64,000 bases of DNA from Lachnospiraceae bacterium (GCA_910575255.1 CAJTEM010000010.1:1-64000); one strand, 5' to 3'. Shown: positions 14,014 through 23,195, counted from the stretch's first letter. The notes: generated by a model not told the origin, from the sequence alone. Translations and numbers: made by a program.

Positions 14014-14769
14014 TTGGAAAAAAAGCAGATGATCCGATATGTTGAGAATGCAGATACCGCGATCCTTTTTATTCATGGGATTCTGGGGATTCCGGAGTAT
14101 TTCCGCCCGTATCTTTCTCTGGTTCCCCCGGATTGGTCTGTATATAATATACTTTTAAAGGGACATGGAAGGGGCGTCCGGGATTTTTCCCATGCTTCCA
14201 TGGCACAATGGAAGCAGCAGGTGGATGAGGCGCTTCGGACGTTATCAGAGTCTCATGACAAGGTGGTTATCGCTGCCCATTCCATGGGTACCCTGTTTGC
14301 CTTGCAGCAGGCGAGGGAAAGGCCGGTAGCAGCATTATTCCTCATCAATGTCCCTCTCAGGGTACGTATCCGGCCGGAGCTTTTCCGGATAGCCTGGAAG
14401 GTTTTTTGGGGGAATATCCGGCCAGAGGATGAGTGGGCACTTGCAGCGCAGAGGGCATATGGGATGGATCCGGATCTGCATATTCTGAGGTATCTGGGCT
14501 GGATTCCCAGATATCTGGAGCTGTTTTCCGAGATCAGAAGAACCCGGGCATGTCTGCGAACTGCTTCCGGGCTGACGACCCGCTGCCAGGTGTATCTGTC
14601 CTGTCGGGACGAGATGGTATCGCCAAAAAGCGGAAAGTTGTGGGCAGGAAATCCATATGTGACCGTTACCATGCTAAAGAAATCCGGCCATTTTTATTAT
14701 TCTCCCAAGGCGCAGAAGAAGCTTCAGGAGGGCTTTTGCCGGATGGTGAGCCAGGTGCAGGCGCTTTAG
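14014..14769 (+). CDS. Alpha/beta hydrolase (serine esterase/lipase-like)
   Basis: A 251-residue hydrolase. TTG at 14014 is preceded by AAAGGGG; an in-frame ATG at 14029 is the alternative. The oxyanion strand ILFIHGILGIPEYF opens the fold. The nucleophile elbow AAHSMGTLFALQQ gives Ser in G/H-x-S-x-G form, an acidic residue follows in SCRDEMVSPKSG, and the catalytic His is in KKSGHFYYS. It resembles S33-type carboxylesterases or monoglyceride lipases; substrate unknown. It sits alone between an oxidoreductase remnant and the convergent Rrf2 gene. Confidence 0.82.
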   Translation: MEKKQMIRYVENADTAILFIHGILGIPEYFRPYLSLVPPDWSVYNILLKGHGRGVRDFSHASMAQWKQQVDEALRTLSESHDKVVIAAHSMGTLFALQQARERPVAALFLINVPLRVRIRPELFRIAWKVFWGNIRPEDEWALAAQRAYGMDPDLHILRYLGWIPRYLELFSEIRRTRACLRTASGLTTRCQVYLSCRDEMVSPKSGKLWAGNPYVTVTMLKKSGHFYYSPKAQKKLQEGFCRMVSQVQAL

Positions 14770-14841
14770 AGGTTTGACCACAGGAAAAGCAAAGGCAAGG
14801 ATCTGCTCTGCGGCGGGCCGTAGAAGCAGTATGAGGTGTTT

Positions 14842-15273
14842 TCAGATGATGTAATCATCGCCTGGCTGGTCAGGGCGGATAAGATCGGCCAGGGTGATAC
14901 GATCCAGATAATCCTGGATAACCTGGTTTAACCCCTGCCATACGGGCAGAGTCCGGCAGAACCGGGCTCTGGGACAGGAGTCCTGCCAGGGATCCAGACA
15001 GGAGACCGGAGCGAGGGATTGCTCGGTCACTTTTAGAATATCGGCCAGAGTGTATTGTTCCGGGGATTTTGTGAGGCGGTAGCCGCCGCCCTTTCCCCGC
15101 ACACCGACCAGAAATTTATTCTGCACAAGAAGCTTTATGATTCCTTCCAGATATTTCTCTGATATTCCCTGACGGCTGGCAACTGCTTTTAAGGGAATGT
15201 AGCCTTTGGACTGGTGCTCGGCCAGATCCGTCATGATGCGAAGAGCGTACCGCCCTTTTGTTGAGACCAGCAT
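14842..15273 (-). CDS. Rrf2-family transcriptional regulator with three cysteines
   Basis: A 143-residue regulator. The start at 15273 (MLVSTKGRYALRIMTDLA) is chosen over an upstream in-frame ATG at 15306 because AGGAGG lies 8 bases before it and the -10 box at 15305-15310 overlaps the longer start. A winged helix occupies residues 1-80 (IPLKAVASRQGISEKYLEGI, GKGGGYRL). Three cysteines follow in SCLDPWQDSCPRARFCRTL, spaced C-x7-C-x5-C. That is like the Fe-S ligands of IscR, so an iron-sulfur sensor is possible; CymR-type regulators lack them. No suf/isc or cysteine gene is adjacent. Confidence 0.85.
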   Translation of the reverse strand: MLVSTKGRYALRIMTDLAEHQSKGYIPLKAVASRQGISEKYLEGIIKLLVQNKFLVGVRGKGGGYRLTKSPEQYTLADILKVTEQSLAPVSCLDPWQDSCPRARFCRTLPVWQGLNQVIQDYLDRITLADLIRPDQPGDDYII

Positions 15274-15304
15274 GGTGATTTCCTCCTGAGAATTGATAAA
15301 ACCC

Positions 15305-15334
15305 ATTATACCACAAGGGAAATGGGGGAATCAA
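15305..15334 (-). promoter_or_regulatory. Promoter of the Rrf2 gene
   Basis: Minus strand: -35 TTGATT (15329-15334), 18-bp spacer, -10 TATAAT (15305-15310). Confidence 0.7.
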
Positions 15335-15360
15335 CTGTTTGCGTCACAAAAAGTTTAAGC

Positions 15361-15388
15361 TTGACATTTTATTCTTTTGGATTATAAT
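15361..15388 (+). promoter_or_regulatory. thrS promoter
   Basis: -35 TTGACA (15361-15366), 16-bp spacer, -10 TATAAT (15383-15388), feeding the T-box leader. Confidence 0.85.
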
Positions 15389-15395
15389 GAAGGAG

Positions 15396-15676
15396 AAAAG
15401 CAACACAGATAAAGACAACACGCTGACGAGACGAGTAGAATGCAGAGACATTTCAGAGAGGGACGCCCGGGGGTGAACAGGCCTGGTGGTGAAAGCGTCT
15501 TATTGCCAAAGCATTTGAAGACCACCTCCGAGTGACCTTAACAGGGTCCGGTGATTCCGTTATCATCCGTAAAGTGGTTTTTTGCGCAGGCAAAGGGCAA
15601 AAAGGGTGGAACCGCGGCTAAGAGGATTAGCTCGTCCCTTGTGATTCTTCGGAATTGCAGGGGGCGGGCTTTTTGT
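15396..15676 (+). ncRNA. T-box riboswitch (threonine), thrS leader
   Basis: A leader of about 280 bases with the hallmark T-box sequence AGGGTGGAACCGCGG (15603-15617), whose TGGA would pair with the NCCA end of uncharged tRNA. Upstream, stem I carries GAAAGC and AGTAG elements. The codon ACC at 15521-15523, just before ACCTCCGAGTGACC, is the likely threonine specifier. A terminator hairpin (about 15629-15669, GCTCGTCCC... with GGGGGCGGGC) followed by TTTTT (15670-15674) is the off state. Uncharged tRNA-Thr would favour the antiterminator and thrS expression. The specifier placement is by eye. Confidence 0.9.
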
Positions 15677-15757
15677 ATCATTAGGAAAGTTTGTTCTGTG
15701 GAATCTGTGGGGCAACGGCTTTTTGTTTGGAAGATTGGAAGAAAGGAAGGAAAGAAT

Positions 15758-17719
15758 ATGATTATCACATTAAAAGATGGCTCAACAAAGGAATACTCCG
15801 AGGCAAAATCCATCATTGATATTGCGTATGATATCAGTGAGGGGCTGGCCCGGGCAGCATGTGCCGGTGAGGTGGACGGCGAGGTGGCGGATCTGCGCAC
15901 CGTACTGGACCGGGACTGCCAGTTGAATATCCTTACGGCAAAGGATGCAAAGGGGCTGGCAGTTCTGCGCCATACGGCATCCCATGTGCTGGCGGAGGCG
16001 GTGCAGACCCTGTTCCCCAATGCAAAGGTGACCATCGGGCCTTCGATCGATACCGGGTTTTATTATGATTTTGAGAGCGCACCGTTTTCCAGAGAGGATC
16101 TGGATGCCATAGAGAAGGAAATGAAGAAGATCACCAAAAAAGGTGCCAAGATTGAGCGTTTTACCAAGTCCAGAGAGGAGGCCATTGCATTTTTTAGGGA
16201 AAGGAATGAGCCTTATAAAGTGGAGCTGATCGAGGATCTTCCTGAGGATGCGGAGATTTCCTTCTATTCCCAGGGTGACTGGGTGGATCTGTGCGCGGGG
16301 CCGCATCTGATGAGTACCAAGGGTGTCAAGGCATTTAAGCTGATTTCCTCTTCCGGTGCGTACTGGAGAGGCAACGAGAAGAACCAGATGCTGGCCCGTA
16401 TCTATGGAACGGCTTACGGCTCCAAAGAGGAACTGGAGGAGCATTTAAACATGCTGGAAGAGGCAAAGAAGCGGGATCACAACAAGCTGGGCCGTGAGAT
16501 GAAACTGTTTACCACCGTGGATGTGATCGGCCAGGGGCTGCCGCTTTTGATGCCAAAGGGTGTGATCATCCTCAAAGAGCTGCAGCGATGGATAGAGGAT
16601 CTGGAAGATAATGAGTGGGGCTATGTCCGCACCAAGACGCCGCTGATGGCCAAGAGTGATCTCTATAAGATCTCCGGGCACTGGGATCACTATAAGGATG
16701 GAATGTTTGTGCTGGGAGATGAGGAGAAGGATAAGGAAGTATTTGCCCTCCGTCCCATGACCTGCCCGTTCCAGTATTACGTGTATAAAGCGGAGCAGCA
16801 CAGCTACCGGGATCTGCCTCTGCGCTATGGCGAGACCTCAACGCTGTTCCGCAACGAGGATTCCGGCGAGATGCATGGTCTGACGCGGGTGCGCCAGTTT
16901 ACGATTACGGAAGGCCATCTGATCGTAAGGCCGGATCAGATGGTGAAAGAGTTTAAGGACTGTATTGCCCTGGCCCAGCATTGTCTGCAGGTTCTGGGGG
17001 TGGAAGAGGATGTGACTTACCATCTCTCCAAGTGGGATCCGGAAAATAAGGAGAAGTATATCGGCGCCCCGGAAGTATGGGAGGAGACAGAAGGGCATAT
17101 CCGCACCATGCTGCAGGAGCTGAACATTCCCTTTGTGGAGGATGTGGGAGAGGCTGCCTTCTATGGGCCGAAGGTGGATATTAATGCCAAAAATGTTTAC
17201 GGCAAAGAGGATACCATGATTACCATTCAGTGGGATGCCCTGCTGGCAGAACAGTTTGATATGTATTATATCGATGAGAACGGTGACAAGAAGCGTCCCT
17301 GCATTATCCACAGAACCTCCATGGGGTGCTATGAGAGGACGCTGGCATGGCTGATTGAGAAATATGCCGGCCTGTTCCCCACCTGGCTGTGCCCGGAGCA
17401 GGTTCGTGTCATTCCCATCTCCGAAAAGTTCCACGAGTATGCGGCGCAGGTGGAAAAAGAGCTGAAAAAGAATGGAATCCGCTGCTCGGTAGATGAGCGA
17501 TCCGAGAAGATGGGCTATAAGATTCGCGAGGCCCGCTTGGACAGGGTACCTTATATGCTGGTAGTCGGAGCCAAAGAGCAGGAGGAGAAGGTGGTTTCTG
17601 TGAGAAGCCGCTACTTGGGCGATGAAGGACAGAAGGTGTTGGCTGCCTTTATCGGTGAGATCTGCGAGGAGATCCGCACCAAGAAGATCCGAAAGATTGA
17701 GGTGGAGGAGCAGAAATAG
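15758..17719 (+). CDS. thrS: Threonine-tRNA ligase
   Basis: A 653-residue class II aminoacyl-tRNA synthetase charging tRNA-Thr. The start at 15758 (MIITLKDGSTKEY) has AAGGAAGG upstream and lies after the T-box terminator; the open frame extends upstream only through the leader RNA. Domains in order: TGS (1-60), the editing/SAD domain with HTASHVLAEAV and the H-x-x-x-H site (about 65-225), the class II core (motif 2 region TSTLFRNEDSGEMHGL; zinc ligand Cys in RPMTCPFQYY; motif 3 ending GCYERTLAWLIE), and the anticodon-binding domain (VRVIPIS to C-terminus). Controlled by the threonine T-box. Confidence 0.98.
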   Translation: MIITLKDGSTKEYSEAKSIIDIAYDISEGLARAACAGEVDGEVADLRTVLDRDCQLNILTAKDAKGLAVLRHTASHVLAEAVQTLFPNAKVTIGPSIDTGFYYDFESAPFSREDLDAIEKEMKKITKKGAKIERFTKSREEAIAFFRERNEPYKVELIEDLPEDAEISFYSQGDWVDLCAGPHLMSTKGVKAFKLISSSGAYWRGNEKNQMLARIYGTAYGSKEELEEHLNMLEEAKKRDHNKLGREMKLFTTVDVIGQGLPLLMPKGVIILKELQRWIEDLEDNEWGYVRTKTPLMAKSDLYKISGHWDHYKDGMFVLGDEEKDKEVFALRPMTCPFQYYVYKAEQHSYRDLPLRYGETSTLFRNEDSGEMHGLTRVRQFTITEGHLIVRPDQMVKEFKDCIALAQHCLQVLGVEEDVTYHLSKWDPENKEKYIGAPEVWEETEGHIRTMLQELNIPFVEDVGEAAFYGPKVDINAKNVYGKEDTMITIQWDALLAEQFDMYYIDENGDKKRPCIIHRTSMGCYERTLAWLIEKYAGLFPTWLCPEQVRVIPISEKFHEYAAQVEKELKKNGIRCSVDERSEKMGYKIREARLDRVPYMLVVGAKEQEEKVVSVRSRYLGDEGQKVLAAFIGEICEEIRTKKIRKIEVEEQK

Positions 17720-17756
17720 AAAAGACAGAAGATCCTTTCGAGGCCGATAGATATCA

Positions 17757-17871
17757 GGTCAGTTAGCTTAGCTCTGAGAATATCCAGCCATGGAAGAAGG
17801 AGCGGGCTCTTCCCGCTCCTTCTTCCATGGCGTACCTCTCAGAAACGCTTATCTAACGGACATTACCGGTG
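17757..17871. repeat. Family A-like palindromic element, copy A2 (19-bp central stem)
   Basis: A perfect 19-bp stem with CCATGGAAGAAGG on one arm (17788-17806) and its complement ending at 17830 has a 5-base loop. Outside it GTCAGTTAGCTTAGC on the left mirrors GCTTATCTAACGGACATT on the right with mismatches. The right half, GGCGTACCTCTCAGAAACGC, is nearly identical to GGCGTACCTTTCAGAAACGC in copy A5. It lies between the convergent thrS and coaX genes and may act as a two-way terminator, though no T run is present. Confidence 0.7.
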
Positions 17872-17904
17872 AAGAAAATAGCGAGAAAAGAGGTCTCCCT
17901 GCAT

Positions 17905-18669
17905 TTAATGATTTTTTTCGTAAAGGATCCACAGCCCTTTCATCAGCAGCGCCTCGTCATAGATGATCTTATGACGGCAGAGCGGCACCACGAACCGCGA
18001 AAGTCCGCCGGTGGCAATCACGGAGGGCGTCTTGCCAAGTTCCGCTTCCATGCGGTCAATGATCCCGTCGATCATTCCGGCGCTGCCGTACATGATTCCG
18101 CTGCGCATGCAGTCGATGGTATTCTTTCCGATTACCTTTTTGGGGATTTCAAGGCTGATAGAGGGCAACTGCGCGGCTTTGCTGCTTAAGGAATCCAAAG
18201 ACACCCGCAGCCCCGGGAAGATCACACCACCGATATAATTACCTTTTTGGTCGACCACGGACATAGTAGTGGCAGTTCCCATATCAATGACGATAGCTGG
18301 CAGGGGGTATTCCTTCACGACAGCTACCGCATCTACGATCATATCGCTTCCCACCGTCTTGGGATTATCCATAATAATATTCAGGCCCGTTTTCATGCCG
18401 GATCCGACCAGTCTGGGGCGGAAACCGAAAAGCTTGTTGATGGCTGAGGAGATGGGGGCATTGAGGGGAGGAACCACCGAGGACATGATGGCGCCCTCTA
18501 CCCGGGATTTGTCGATATCGTGGATTTCCAGAATATTTTTAATATTAACGGCGTATTCCAGTCCGGTCTTCACATGGTCGGTCGTGATACGCTCCACAAA
18601 ATAGGTCTGGGTGGAGTCGATTCCGCCGATAACAATATTGGTATTGCCCATATCAATTGCTAAAATCAT
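17905..18669 (-). CDS. coaX: Type III pantothenate kinase
   Basis: A 254-residue kinase for the first step of coenzyme A synthesis (pantothenate to 4'-phosphopantothenate), of the ASKHA fold. The P-loop-like start is MILAIDMGNTNIVIGGID. The catalytic DMGTATTMSVVD (about residues 124-135) and the GGVIFPGLRVSLDSLSSKAAQLP signature are clear, as is ATGGLSRFV near the end. Length matches CoaX (250-260). AAAGGAG lies just upstream of the ATG. It is divergent from coaBC, the second and third enzymes of the same pathway, which supports the call. Confidence 0.96.
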   Translation of the reverse strand: MILAIDMGNTNIVIGGIDSTQTYFVERITTDHVKTGLEYAVNIKNILEIHDIDKSRVEGAIMSSVVPPLNAPISSAINKLFGFRPRLVGSGMKTGLNIIMDNPKTVGSDMIVDAVAVVKEYPLPAIVIDMGTATTMSVVDQKGNYIGGVIFPGLRVSLDSLSSKAAQLPSISLEIPKKVIGKNTIDCMRSGIMYGSAGMIDGIIDRMEAELGKTPSVIATGGLSRFVVPLCRHKIIYDEALLMKGLWILYEKNH

Positions 18670-18679
18670 GGGGAACTCC

Positions 18680-18763
18680 TTTCAAATGGAAAAAATATGT
18701 GCTATACTATTCACACGCGCCCAAATATGCCCCATCACCGCAGGTGATTCGAAATGGGCATAT
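18680..18763 (+). promoter_or_regulatory. coaBC promoter and leader hairpin
   Basis: A possible promoter has TTTCAA (18680-18685), 17 bp, TATACT (18703-18708). The leader holds nested hairpins: ATATGCCC (from 18725) pairs with GGGCATAT (to 18763), enclosing ATCACC-GC-AGGTGAT. No T tract. Function unknown. Confidence 0.45.
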
Positions 18764-18818
18764 ACACTCTATCATATTTTCAAAAAAAAGACAATGCTTT
18801 GTCTTAAAGGAGGATGCG

Positions 18819-20072
18819 ATGCTGCAAGGAAAAACTGTGGTGCTGGGAGTAAGCGGCGGGATTGCCGCCTACAAGATCCCCAATCTTGCCAGTATGTTAA
18901 AAAAGCTTCATGCCAATGTGGAAGTGATTATGACCGGGAATGCCTGTCATTTTATTACCCCTACGACGTTTGAGTCTCTTACGGGGAACAAGTGTCTGGT
19001 AGACACCTTTGACCGAAATTTTCAGTTTCAGGTGGAGCATGTGGAGCTGGCCAAGCGGGCGGACCTGTTTATGATTGCTCCTGCCACTGCCAATGTGATT
19101 GCCAGGATTGCACACGGGCTTGCGGATGATATGCTGACTACCACCTTTCTGGCCTGTCAGGCACCGAAGCTGATCGTGCCGGCCATGAATACACGGATGT
19201 ATGAGAATCCGATTACTCAGGATAATCTGCGGATTTGCAGGAAGTATGGAATGGGAATCATTGAACCGGCGCAGGGATATCTGGCTTGTGGGGATGTGGG
19301 AGCCGGGAAGATGCCGGAGCCGGCCGAGCTTCTGGATCATATCCGGCAGGAGATCGGCTGTAAAAAGGATCTGACAGGAAAAAGGATCCTGGTAACCGCA
19401 GGTCCGACCCGGGAGGCGATTGACCCGGTTCGTTACATTACCAATCACTCTACTGGTAGGATGGGTTATGCGATAGCGCAGGCAGCAGCCTGGCGGGGAG
19501 CTGAGGTGACTTTAATCAGCGGCCCGGTGGAATTGAAGCCTCCGCTGGGGGTAAGGGTAGTGCCGGTCACGAGCGCAAGAGAGATGTTTGAGGCAGTGAT
19601 TGCCGCTGCAGGGACTCAGGATGCCATCATCAAAGCAGCGGCAGTGGCGGATTATCGCCCGGCCGTGGTAGGTACGGAGAAGATAAAAAAGAGCGACGAA
19701 GAGATGAATATCTCCCTGGAGCGGACGGATGACATTCTTGCCTGGTTGGGGGCGCATCGCAGGGAAGGACAGTTTCTATGCGGATTTTCTATGGAAACTG
19801 AGCATGTACTGGAGAATTCACGGGCCAAGCTGGAGAAGAAAAATGTGGATATGATTGTCGCTAACAGCCTGAGGATGGAGGGGGCCGGCTTTGGTGCGGA
19901 TACTAATGTGGTGACTGTTATTACCCGGGACGGGATAAAGGAACTGGAGAAGATGCCGAAGTCCCAGGTAGCGCACCGGATTTTGGATCGAATTTTCGGT
20001 GCTGACGAAGGAAGCCGGGATCACGAGAGGGATCCGGTTAATGCCGGGAATCGGGAAAGGAAGGATTGTTGA
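18819..20072 (+). CDS. coaBC: Phosphopantothenoylcysteine decarboxylase / synthetase
   Basis: A 417-residue bifunctional enzyme making 4'-phosphopantetheine. The start at 18819 (MLQGKTVVLGVSGG) follows AAAGGAGG; longer in-frame starts would run through the promoter region. The N-terminal FMN decarboxylase domain (1-180) shows the flavoprotein loop GVSGGIAAYK, the TANVIARIAHGLADD segment and the substrate motif PAMNTRMYENP with the catalytic cysteine region CGDVGAGKMPEP. The C-terminal synthetase (about 188-400) starts KRILVTAGPTREAIDPVRYITNHSTGRMGYAIA and has the AAAVADYRP motif. The coaX gene lies divergently next door. Confidence 0.96.
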   Translation: MLQGKTVVLGVSGGIAAYKIPNLASMLKKLHANVEVIMTGNACHFITPTTFESLTGNKCLVDTFDRNFQFQVEHVELAKRADLFMIAPATANVIARIAHGLADDMLTTTFLACQAPKLIVPAMNTRMYENPITQDNLRICRKYGMGIIEPAQGYLACGDVGAGKMPEPAELLDHIRQEIGCKKDLTGKRILVTAGPTREAIDPVRYITNHSTGRMGYAIAQAAAWRGAEVTLISGPVELKPPLGVRVVPVTSAREMFEAVIAAAGTQDAIIKAAAVADYRPAVVGTEKIKKSDEEMNISLERTDDILAWLGAHRREGQFLCGFSMETEHVLENSRAKLEKKNVDMIVANSLRMEGAGFGADTNVVTVITRDGIKELEKMPKSQVAHRILDRIFGADEGSRDHERDPVNAGNRERKDC

Positions 20073-20139
20073 TGTCCGTTGCTTGCAGCGGAGGGCCGAA
20101 TTTAGGAAGCAAAATAAGGGTTGATGGGAGTATAAGGTT

Positions 20140-20994
20140 ATGAGATATGACAGAATCAACATGACGGTACAGGGACAGAAGACAGGGGAGGCAAGACTGA
20201 CGGCATACCTTTTGGATCCGGTCAGTGTGTTGCCGAAGCGGGCAAGACCGCTGGTGATTGTGGTGCCAGGCGGCGGTTACCAATACTGTTCGGACCGGGA
20301 GAGGGAGCCGATTGTGATGAAATTTCTGGCAATGGGCTGCCATGCCTGTATCCTCGATTATAGTGTATCTCCGAATCGGTTTCCGGTAGCGCTTCGGGAG
20401 CTGGCACTGGCCATAGCGACAGTGAGGGATCATGCAAAGGACTGGCATGTAGATCCGGAGTCAGTGTTGGTCTGCGGTTTTTCGGCCGGCGGACATCTGG
20501 CATGCAGCATCGGAACTTTCTGGAATCGTTCCGTGACTTATGAGGGCATCGGAAGAAAAGCCGAGGAGGTACGTCCGGACGGTCTGATCCTCTGCTATCC
20601 GGTGATCACGTCCGGTGAATATTGCCATGCAGGTTCGTTCGAAGAACTATTGGGAGAGGATGCACAGCCGGAGTTGGGACAGGCAGTTTCCCTGGAGCTG
20701 CGTGTGACGGATCAGATGCCGCCGGTATTTCTGTGGCATACAGTGACGGATGATACAGTGCCGGTGGAGAACAGCCTTCTGCTGGCTGGCGCCATGCAGA
20801 AGAACCGTGTGAATTTTGAGATGCATATCTATCCGTCCGGCTGCCACGGGCTGTCGCTGGCTGCAGAGGAGACTGCAGGTTCTCAGGATTACTGGCTGGA
20901 ACCGGGCTGCCAAAGCTGGGTTTCGCTGGTACAATCATGGATTGAGAACCAGCGATGGAAGAAGACAGAAGGTCCCGGGAAGAGCGGACAATAG
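20140..20994 (+). CDS. Alpha/beta hydrolase of the esterase/acetyl-xylan-esterase type
   Basis: A 284-residue hydrolase. The oxyanion motif VVPGGGYQYCS (about residues 41-52) and the nucleophile elbow CGFSAGGHLACS (Ser about 115) are those of the BD-FAE/HSL-like esterases, often annotated xylanase or endo-1,4-beta-xylanase-like esterase. Acid and His candidates are WHTVTDDTVPVENS and YPSGCHGLSLA. No signal peptide, so cytoplasmic deacetylation of an imported sugar or ester is likely (inference). It begins 67 bases after coaBC in the same direction, followed by prfC. Confidence 0.82.
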   Translation: MRYDRINMTVQGQKTGEARLTAYLLDPVSVLPKRARPLVIVVPGGGYQYCSDREREPIVMKFLAMGCHACILDYSVSPNRFPVALRELALAIATVRDHAKDWHVDPESVLVCGFSAGGHLACSIGTFWNRSVTYEGIGRKAEEVRPDGLILCYPVITSGEYCHAGSFEELLGEDAQPELGQAVSLELRVTDQMPPVFLWHTVTDDTVPVENSLLLAGAMQKNRVNFEMHIYPSGCHGLSLAAEETAGSQDYWLEPGCQSWVSLVQSWIENQRWKKTEGPGKSGQ

Positions 20995-21072
20995 GAGAAA
21001 GGCAAATGCGAAGCATTTTCAAGATGCCTTCCGACGACATACTACATTATTATTCTAGGAGGAGCAATACCC

Positions 21073-22665
21073 TTGCCAACTATAAACCAAGAGATTAAAA
21101 AACGAAGAACCTTTGCAATCATTTCTCACCCGGATGCCGGTAAGACCACACTGACGGAAAAGTTCCTTCTGTATGGAGGGGCGATCAATCTGGCCGGCAC
21201 GGTTAAGGGGAGAAAAGCAGCCAGATATGCGGTCTCGGACTGGATGGAGATTGAAAAGGAAAGAGGCATCTCCGTCACCTCATCAGTAATGCAGTTTGAA
21301 TATGACGGTTTTTGCATCAATATTCTGGATACGCCGGGACACCAGGATTTCTCAGAGGATACTTACCGGACATTGATGGCAGCGGACAGTGCGGTGATGG
21401 TAATTGACGGTTCGAAGGGTGTGGAAGCACAGACGATCAAGCTGTTTCAGGTTTGCGTGATGAGGGGAATCCCTATCTTTACTTTTATTAATAAGATGGA
21501 TCGGGAGGCCAGGGATCCCTTTGAGCTGATGGATGAGATCGAAAATGTGCTGGGTATCCGTACCTGCCCGGTCAACTGGCCGATTGGCTGCGGGAAGAAC
21601 TTTAAGGGAGTATATGACCGTAATACCAAAAAGATCACCACTTTTACGGCGGCTATGGGCGGTCAGAAGGAGGTGGCATCCGAGACTTTTGATCTGGAAG
21701 GTACGGATGTGGTATCCATAATCGGGGCAGATTATCATCAGCAGCTTCTGGACGAGATTGAGCTTTTAGACGGAGCCAGTGATGAGTTTGACCAGGAGCG
21801 TGTCAGCCGCGGTAATCTGTCGCCGGTGTTTTTCGGATCCGCGCTTACGAACTTTGGCGTGGAGACATTTCTGCAGCATTTCCTTAAGATGACAACCTCG
21901 CCGCTGGCCAGAAAGACAAAGACCGGAACCGTAGATCCCTTCCAGGAGGATTTCTCGGCTTTCGTATTTAAGATTCAGGCCAATATGAATAAGGCTCATC
22001 GGGATCGGATTGCCTTTATGCGAATTGTATCAGGCAAATTTGAGGCAGGAATGGAGGTAAACCATATTCAGGGCGGCAAAAGACTGCGCCTTTCCCAGCC
22101 ACAGCAGATGATGGCTCAGGACCGGAAGATCGTGGAAGAGGCATACGCGGGAGATATTATCGGAGTGTTTGATCCGGGGATCTTTTCCATTGGAGACACA
22201 TTGTGCTCCTCCAGTGAAAAGTTTGAGTTTGAGGGGATTCCGACCTTTGCGCCGGAACATTTTGCCCGGGTGCGGCAGATGGATACTATGAAGCGAAAGC
22301 AGTTTTTAAAAGGAGTAAGCCAGATTGCCCAGGAGGGCGCGATCCAGATCTTTCAGGAGTTCAACACTGGTATGGAGGAGATCATTGTCGGGGTGGTGGG
22401 GGAGCTGCAGTTCGAGGTGCTGACCTACCGTCTGGAGAATGAATATAATGTGGAGGTGAAGCTGGAAAAGCTGCCCTATGAATATATCCGCTGGATCGGG
22501 AATAAGGAAGAGGTGGATGTGGAAAAAATTCAGGGAACCTCGGATATGAAGCGGATCAAGGATCTGAAGGATAACCCGCTTTTACTGTTTGTGAACAGCT
22601 GGAGTGTGGGGATGGTTCTGGAGAGAAATCCGGGACTGGTGCTGGAGAATTTCGGGAGGAACTAA
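21073..22665 (+). CDS. prfC: Peptide chain release factor 3
   Basis: A 530-residue translational GTPase that recycles RF1/RF2 after termination. TTG at 21073 follows AGGAGG with proper spacing. The G-domain motifs are SHPDAGKTTLTEK (P-loop), GISVTSSVMQF, DTPGHQDFSEDTYRTL and NKMDREARDP. The RF3-specific GCGKNFKGVYDR and the C-terminal VGELQFEVLTYRLENEYNVEV follow. Length matches PrfC (525-530), not EF-G (about 690). The YqeY-like gene follows after 21 bases, suggesting cotranscription. Confidence 0.96.
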   Translation: MPTINQEIKKRRTFAIISHPDAGKTTLTEKFLLYGGAINLAGTVKGRKAARYAVSDWMEIEKERGISVTSSVMQFEYDGFCINILDTPGHQDFSEDTYRTLMAADSAVMVIDGSKGVEAQTIKLFQVCVMRGIPIFTFINKMDREARDPFELMDEIENVLGIRTCPVNWPIGCGKNFKGVYDRNTKKITTFTAAMGGQKEVASETFDLEGTDVVSIIGADYHQQLLDEIELLDGASDEFDQERVSRGNLSPVFFGSALTNFGVETFLQHFLKMTTSPLARKTKTGTVDPFQEDFSAFVFKIQANMNKAHRDRIAFMRIVSGKFEAGMEVNHIQGGKRLRLSQPQQMMAQDRKIVEEAYAGDIIGVFDPGIFSIGDTLCSSSEKFEFEGIPTFAPEHFARVRQMDTMKRKQFLKGVSQIAQEGAIQIFQEFNTGMEEIIVGVVGELQFEVLTYRLENEYNVEVKLEKLPYEYIRWIGNKEEVDVEKIQGTSDMKRIKDLKDNPLLLFVNSWSVGMVLERNPGLVLENFGRN

Positions 22666-22686
22666 ATATAGAAAGGATGAATTGCC

Positions 22687-23148
22687 ATGAGTAAGATTGA
22701 TTTGGTCAGAGCGGCTATGGTGGAGGCAATGAAGGCGAAGGATAAGCCGAGGAAGGATGCTTTGTCCATGCTGCTTTCTGTCCTGAAGAATGCGCAGATC
22801 GACAAGCGGGAGGATCTGACGGAAGAAGAGGAGAATGCCATAGTGAAAAAGGAGATTCGTCAGACACAGGAGACGTATGATTCGGCTCCTGCGGATCGGG
22901 AGGATATCCGGGCAGAGGCAGCAGGACGGATTGCCGTGTATCGGGAGTTCGCCCCGGAGGATATGAATGTGGGACAGATCCGGGAGGTCATTGCCGGGGT
23001 GCTGGCGGAACTGGGCATTGAGACGCCTGCCAATGCGGATAAGGGGAAGATTATGAAGGTGCTGATGCCGAAGGTGAAGGGAAAGGCTGACGGTAAGATG
23101 GTGAATGAGACATTGGCACAGATGATGAAAAAGCAGGAAACGCCGTAA
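22687..23148 (+). CDS. GatB/YqeY domain protein
   Basis: A 153-residue helical protein of the YqeY family, which resembles the tRNA-binding tail of GatB, the amidotransferase subunit. It shows KDKPRKDALSMLLSVLKNAQID, EEEENAIVKKEIRQTQET and the C-terminal ADKGKIMKVLMPKVKGKADGK, typical of the family. The role is unproven; tRNA interaction is inferred from the GatB relationship. GAAAGGA lies before the ATG. Confidence 0.9.
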   Translation: MSKIDLVRAAMVEAMKAKDKPRKDALSMLLSVLKNAQIDKREDLTEEEENAIVKKEIRQTQETYDSAPADREDIRAEAAGRIAVYREFAPEDMNVGQIREVIAGVLAELGIETPANADKGKIMKVLMPKVKGKADGKMVNETLAQMMKKQETP

Positions 23149-23195
23149 AACCGTGGAGAATCAGGGATATCAAAAATAATCAGGAGGGTTATGAA

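Noticed and set aside
13760-14032. A 90-codon frame overlapping the flavodoxin remnant
   Set aside because: It has no ribosome site, while the remnant in another frame has AGGAGGAG and a recognisable motif.
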